This document shows, in pieces, positions 59,134 to 64,000 of a stretch of 64,000 nt of DNA. Source of the DNA: Adiantum capillus-veneris (Eukaryota; Streptophyta; Polypodiopsida; Polypodiales; Pteridaceae); NCBI GenBank assembly GCA_014529385.2, contig CM043955.1, positions 154,281,140 through 154,345,139 of the forward strand. The letters run 5' to 3'. Within the stretch, counting starts at the first letter, position 1. Each line of letters begins with the position of its first letter. A program made the translations under genes and the position numbers. Under the pieces are notes generated by a model. It worked only from the letters and a program-made list of their open reading frames with translations, made no database searches and was not told where the DNA came from.

Positions 59134-59522
59134 AATCAAACAGTCTTCTCATCAGTTGCAACTGGGTCTTCCAGAGAAGACACATCCTCTTTGGCTTTAC
59201 CTTTAGTTTCACAGGGACTGCTTTCTGGCACATCTGCATCATCTGAAGTCTATATTCCTCTTTCTTGTATTTTTCTTGACAAGTATTGTACAGGGTGAGG
59301 GACCCTTGTAGGGTGAGGGATCCTCTTGGCCTGGTGACCTCTCTGATTGATCTTCACCAATTGACTCTTCTTCAGATATGTCCTGACAAAAGTCAACAGT
59401 TCTTTTGGCAGAAACGTTAAGCAACTGAGCCTGCAAAGGTTGAAATCCTGGCACAAGCTCTGGGTCTGGTTTCAGCCTCTTTTGCCTACTGGACCTTAAT
59501 CCTATTCATCAGGAAACATAAC

Positions 59523-59524
<2 letters not shown>

Positions 59525-59587
<63 letters not shown>
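59525..59587 (+). repeat. (CT)n tract at the 5' end of LINE C
   Basis: 63 bp of CT. LINE B has a CT tract at the equivalent place, about 30 bp before the shared leader ACTCTTTTGATCATAACTTC. Confidence 0.97.
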
Positions 59588-59590
<3 letters not shown>

Positions 59591-59610
59591 AAACGCAGCC
59601 GTTTTTTGAG
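59585..59610 (+). repeat. 11-bp perfect hairpin in the LINE C leader
   Basis: CTCAAAAAACG (59585-59595) and CGTTTTTTGAG (59600-59610) are exact reverse complements with loop CAGC. It directly follows the CT tract and is absent from LINE B. Confidence 0.88.
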
Positions 59611-59819
59611 CTAGTAGACAACAGTCCACTCTTTTGATCATAACTTCTTCATCCGAACTCTGATTTGGGTGATCTATAGCCTCAATCGAAGAGCACGAAG
59701 TCCTCTACGCATTGATGTAAAGACAGAAATTTTCAGAGTTATGGAAGGCATTTTTGTAGCAGCATTTCCGAAGTGAACGGGTTCAACAAAATTGATTCTC
59801 ATTTCCTATTTTACATACA

Positions 59820-60770
59820 ATGTCTTCCGGCACTCGCAAGGGTCCTTCTTCTTCAACAAGGTCCACAACCATTGTGGAAAATGATCCAAAATCTCCTAAG
59901 TGTGGAGATAACAACACAACCACCCAACCAACGACATCGAAAACCATGATCATGGCGTACTTGGTATCATTGCAAGAGACCGTAAACAAACAAGGCGAAG
60001 ACTTACAAGCACTTGCAATGGAGAATGGCACACTAAGGGTACTTGTGGTTGAGAATGAGAATCTCAAGAGGACACTTGAGATGCAAACAACACGTTTGAT
60101 GCAACTTGAAGAGGAAGTCAAGGAATGTAAACGCTCTCTTGTGGACTTGAATGCTTTGAAGGAGCGGATGAGCAAAGTAGAGCATGACCATGTATTGAAA
60201 GAGGAGAAATTTGGCACTATGAGCCGGGATGTATGCGACATGAAAAGTGTATGCACAAACAAGTCTTGGGCTGATGTATGTGGTAGCAATGTGGTTTCTA
60301 ATTCCTCACTCATGCAAGCTATGGCTGAAACAAAGAATGTTGAGAATGTGGATGTGGAGGAGTTGAAGGAACGAGAGCGACTTTCCAAGAACATTGTTAT
60401 TCGTGGAATTCCCGAAGAGAAGTTAGAGACACCTCCTTCTCTTGCCATTGTTATTGAAGATTTCTTCAAAACCCACTTTGGCATGTCCGGAGTTATGGTC
60501 TATGAAGCACATAGAGTGGGGAAGCAAGGAGCTCCTCGCTCGGGAGAACGGCCAATTGTATGCACCATGCCGGATGAGACCAAGCGAAAGATTATCCTTG
60601 ATAATAGTTGGATCTATTTGAGGGATACAAAATGTTTTGTATGTGAAGATCGCACTATTAAGCAACAAAATATGCGTCGCAAGGCATATGAGGAAAAGAA
60701 TAATAAAAACAAGGAGATCTCTCATGAAGAAAATGTGCCCAAGGAGGAGGCAAGTCTCTCAAGCAAATAG
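59820..60770 (+). CDS. LINE C ORF1: coiled-coil RNA-binding protein (316 aa)
   Basis: This nucleic-acid chaperone-type protein would bind LINE RNA. It starts at the ATG at 59820 and has no internal stop. After a Ser/Thr-rich N terminus (about 45 residues) comes a coiled coil (about residues 45-125: LVSLQETVNKQGEDLQAL, ENENLKRTLEMQTTRL, LNALKERMSKVEHDHVL). An RRM-like domain follows (about residues 195-290: SKNIVIRGIPEEKLET, EAHRVGKQG, RPIVCTMPDETKRKIILD, IYLRDTKCFVCEDRTI), as in L1-type ORF1 proteins, then a Lys/Glu-rich tail. It ends at TAG 60768-60770, immediately upstream of and in frame with ORF2. Confidence 0.92.
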   Translation: MSSGTRKGPSSSTRSTTIVENDPKSPKCGDNNTTTQPTTSKTMIMAYLVSLQETVNKQGEDLQALAMENGTLRVLVVENENLKRTLEMQTTRLMQLEEEVKECKRSLVDLNALKERMSKVEHDHVLKEEKFGTMSRDVCDMKSVCTNKSWADVCGSNVVSNSSLMQAMAETKNVENVDVEELKERERLSKNIVIRGIPEEKLETPPSLAIVIEDFFKTHFGMSGVMVYEAHRVGKQGAPRSGERPIVCTMPDETKRKIILDNSWIYLRDTKCFVCEDRTIKQQNMRRKAYEEKNNKNKEISHEENVPKEEASLSSK

Positions 60771-63700
60771 GGATGCGTGACCTATGAGACCGAGTTACAA
60801 TTGAAAATATGCTTTTGGAATTGTAATGGATACCCATGGAATGCGGGGGTTGGCATTGATGAACTAACAAGCAAAGCCGATATTCTACTTCTTGTTGAAA
60901 CTTGGGAGCATGATACACAAAGGATTAACGGCTTGGAGGATTACAATGTACATTCATTGATGTGGTCAAATAATCTCAAGCAACGAAGAGGACAAGGAGG
61001 GTTAGCATGTATGGTTAAGAAAGGATTGGAAGATTTTGTATCAATTGTGAAAGATGACAAGTACAAACGTTATGTATGGCTGAAAATTATGACACCAAAA
61101 AGAGCACCCATTTTTGTAGCCGGTTGCTACATTCCTCATCATGATTCTCTCTTTTATGCTTGCATGGATAGAGATCAACCATTTTCTGATTTGAAAGAGG
61201 ACATTGCTTATTTCAAAGGTGAAGGGGATGTTATTGTATTTGGGGATATGAATGCTCGCACAAAAACATTGCAACATGATACTCAACAATTTGATATGCC
61301 ATACATTTCAAGGGAGTTGGAGGAAGTTCACTTGTATGATCGTACTTCAATGGATGAGAAAGAGCTGGATCACTATGGAAAGTTACTTTTACACATGTGT
61401 AATAGCACAGGTATGCTCATTGCCAATGGTGTATCTTTGTGGAGTGGAACCAATGGATTTACATGTAGGAGACATAATGGGGATAGTCTGATTGACTATA
61501 TGCTACTCTCTGAAGCCATCATGTATCGCATAAAGAGTTTTATGTTTGGTCAATGGACCCTGGAATCCGACCATCGCACCTTATGTATTGACCTTTCATG
61601 TGGAGAAGCAACTAAGCATGATAATCTCAGCCAAAGGAAAGAGAAGTTATCACTATGTATGGATTTCAAACGGGCACCAATGTACATTGAAATGGTTGAG
61701 CAAAAATTATGGATGACAAAGCTTCAATGTGATGCACCATTGGAAACTAAATGGGAAGCTTTCAAGAAAGCTATTTGTTCCTGTGCGGAAGAATGCTTTG
61801 CCATAAAGCATCTCCATGGTATCAACAAAGATAGATCACGCAAAAGGTGGTTTGATAAAGAATGTCAAGATGCTCGAAAGTCCTTGATAAAGCTTGATGC
61901 AACTATGGACAAAGACAACTATCAAAGTCATTTGCATACATACAAGGCATTGATTCAAAAGAAGAGAAGAAGATGGGAAGTAAAGCAACAAGAATTTCAA
62001 GTCCAAGAAAAGGCACATGCATGTGGAAGATTTTGGAGAAACTTGAGAGGCAAGCGGGTTGAGAATTTTGGTAACTTGAGTCTAGTGGATATGTACACAC
62101 ATTGTAAGCAATTATATGAGCAAACAAATACTGAAAAAATGTCATTTTATGGTTCACTCCCATGTATGCCATCTTTTTTTACTATTGAGGATGTATGCGG
62201 TGGGCTTGAAAAGTTGGCCACTCTCAAAGCGGGAGATCTTCAAGGTTTCAAGCCGGAGATGATCAAATGGACGGGAGATTTTACCCATGAGTGGATGTGT
62301 GATATGTTCAAACTTGCACTTCAACATGGTATGCCTTATGATTGGAGTACTAATTGGGTTAAGCCTTTGCATAAAGGAGGGGATGTAAAGAATGTAAGCA
62401 ACTACCGGACTATAATGATTGGGTCTCTTATGGCAAAGTTGTTTGGGTGCATAATGGAGATGAAATTGAGTGATTGGGCTGAAGAGAATGACAAGCGTGC
62501 AAAGGGACAAGCGGGTTTTCGTCGATGCCATAGCACCATTGATCATCTTGTCACTCTTCGTGTTCTCATGGAGGAAAGTCGGTTGAAAGGAAAGCGATTG
62601 TATTGTTGTTTTGTGGACTTTAAGAAAGCCTTTGATATGATTCCACGTAACAATTTGTGGAGAAGGATGGAAGAACTCCAAGTGCCAAGTGAGTTTATGC
62701 TTGCGGTTTCTCGAATCTATGAGAAGGTGATTTGTCAATTGCGCATGGGAAGAGAAATTTCGGAAATTTTTGTAAGCACTATTGGGGTTAAACAAGGATG
62801 TCCATTGTCACCAACTCTCTTTGGTCTATGCATCGATCAATTGGAACAAATGGTACTTGACTTTATGCAAGAAGAAGGCATTGAAGAGGTCACTATTTGC
62901 AATGCGGTAATCATGCTTTTGTTGTATGCAGATGATGTAGTGCTTCTAGCACACACTTTAGAAGATGCACAAAAGCTTATGGTTGTCCTTGAGAACTTTT
63001 GCTTGCATAGTGGGTTGATTGTAAATGAATCCAAAACAAAGGTTATGCTTGTGAAAACCAACCATAAGGAGAAGCCATGCATTGTGTACAACAACAAGAC
63101 ACTTGAAGTTGTTGAGAGCTTTAAGTACCTTGGCCTTGAGGTTCCATCCAATCACAAGTGGCATGAATGCGCTATGCGTCGTTTGGAAGCAGGAAAGAGA
63201 GCATATTATGCATTTGAGAACATGTGTAATGCGGGAAACATCAAGTGTTGGGTTCTCAAGAAGTATCTTTTTGATGCATTGGTGACACCGGTTCTTCTTT
63301 ATGGAGTTGAAGTGTGGGGCGGGAGCATCTCAAAGTCTACTTGGAAAGAGTTTGAGAATGTCCAAAAGCGTTTTCTTACAAACTTTCTCCAAGTTAAGAC
63401 ACAAACACCATATATGCTGCTACTTCTTGAGTCGGGATCTCTTCCAATTGAGGTTATGGGCATGGAAAGGGTTGTGGAGTACATGATAAAGATGCGTCAA
63501 AACCCCTCACATCGACTTCCTACAATTGCATGGGAAGCAAGCAAAAAAGTTCAAAAGACGAATAAAAGCAAGATCTTGAGCACGGGATGGATGCAAGACA
63601 TAAAGAAGTGGTTTGGGAGATGGGATGCATTACACTTGCTACATGATGCTTCAATTGACTCTCAAGTGAATGAAGCTTTTCTACAACGCCAATGTATTAC

Positions 63701-64000
63701 GGCTTGGGAGAAATCCGGTGGGTCACGCTTCATACATTACACCACCTATATTGCCCCCAACTACAAAACCATGTTCTTCACTGAGAGAGGAAACCGTACT
63801 CACACTTACATGCTTGAGCCTATTCCCTTGTCCGCGATACGCACTATCGCAGCAATTCGACTTAGCTCCCATTTCCTTCGATGCAAGATAGGGCATTGGG
63901 GCCATGGAGAAGAGTCAAATCGATTGTGCACATTATGCTCACTGCAAGTTCGAGAGTCTGAGTACCACACACTACTAGAGTGCTCAGCTTTTGATCACAT
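60771..64000 (+). CDS. LINE C ORF2: endonuclease-reverse transcriptase (partial, open at the window end)
   Basis: I read 1,076 codons from 60771 to the window end without a stop, in the same frame as ORF1. No ATG precedes the endonuclease start; the first is at 60960. The AP-like endonuclease shows FWNCNGYPWN, LLLVETWEHD (Glu), FVAGCYIPHHD, VIVFGDMNART (Asp, Asn), DSLIDYML and ESDHRTLCIDL (His). The RT shows VSNYRTIMIGSLMAKLFG, GQAGFRRCHSTIDHLVTL, FVDFKKAFDMIPR, GVKQGCPLSPTLFG, the catalytic YADD (about 62925) and FKYLGLEVPSNHKW. A C-terminal CCHC zinc finger (CTLCSLQVRESEYHTLLEC) lies at about 63930-63990. No RNase H is seen before the edge. All key residues are present, so the enzyme could be active. 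Confidence 0.93.

Larger units (their letters stand above)
57633..59513 (-). pseudogene. Unknown acidic protein gene, convergent with the transposase-like gene
   Basis: I do not recognise the family. Minus-strand coding segments run from about 59513 (RQKRLKPDPELVPGF, SAKRTVDFCQDISEEES) through a shift near 59235 and a duplicated, palindromic stretch near 59098-59133. A 293-codon frame follows (59139-58261) with a Cys/His cluster (CGGKGHGLKKYRELPPSCR), a Glu-rich acidic block near 58640-58730 and FSLAIISRVQEERSGFVSED. A frameshift near 58300 leads to GSTTSVDLWQENLFLQDE, then an intron (58061-58132) and SWIADKDDFLRRQTREY. It ends at 57633 after another shift near 57840. It may be the second gene of the same DNA transposon. 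No hits are known to me. Confidence 0.5.
59525..64000 (+). mobile_element. LINE C: apparently intact non-LTR retrotransposon, cut by the window end
   Basis: A CT tract, an approximately 230-bp leader, intact ORF1 and an ORF2 open to the last base. Its sequence matches the decayed LINE A and LINE B copies throughout. The 3' end is outside the window. The 5' boundary is placed at the CT tract because LINE B similarity starts there. Confidence 0.9.

Noticed and set aside
62154-62795. 213-codon open frame on the minus strand
   Set aside because: It is antisense to the RT of LINE C ORF2, which is open on the plus strand with all motifs. The minus frame has no motif of its own.

Overview
The window is transposon-packed plant DNA. 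The evidence is Ty3/Gypsy and Ty1/Copia elements with plant-type primer sites (tRNA-Met and tRNA-Asp complements), a chromodomain retroelement, long GA/CT/GT microsatellites and short GT-AG introns. A large-genome seed-free plant such as a fern, or a gymnosperm, fits, but the sequence alone does not settle this. I found no clear single-copy host gene; almost everything recognisable is a mobile element or the remains of one.

The left two thirds (2136-41510) is a nest of insertions that can be unpicked from target-site duplications. A LINE copy (LINE A, + strand, pieces 2136-2466 and 40944-41510) was split by a non-coding LTR element (E2, 2467-40943). E2 was split by a Copia element (3002-36055). 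The Copia element was split twice, by a 19.8-kb Gypsy element (4353-24128) and by a chromovirus (25797-33528). The giant Gypsy was itself hit by a Copia-type element now reduced to a solo LTR (8755-9171). The left edge (1-2135) is the 3' end of another LTR element, E1.

The giant Gypsy is the most unusual element. It has gag-protease-RT-RNase H-integrase, a doubled integrase zinc-binding module, a second and degenerate retropepsin-like domain after integrase, a long spacer with copies of a 16-bp palindrome, an internal duplicate of its polypurine tract, and a 1,138-codon third ORF just before the 3' LTR. The C-terminal domain of that third ORF recurs at the same position in two elements with a different LTR (E1, and E3 at 50773-52893).

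The right third holds LINE B (minus strand, decayed, 41655-46145), long microsatellites, about 1.9 kb without recognisable content, a decayed reverse transcriptase gene that may be Penelope-like (48776-50772), E3, and the 5' end of a chromovirus-related element (52894-about 54640). Next comes a pair of convergent intron-containing pseudogenes: a transposase-like gene (54719-57569, +) and an unknown acidic protein gene (57633-59513, -). LINE C (59525 to the window end, +) follows. Its ORF1 is intact and its ORF2 stays open to the last base, in the same frame as ORF1 and separated from it by a single TAG. It is the only element here that still looks translatable.
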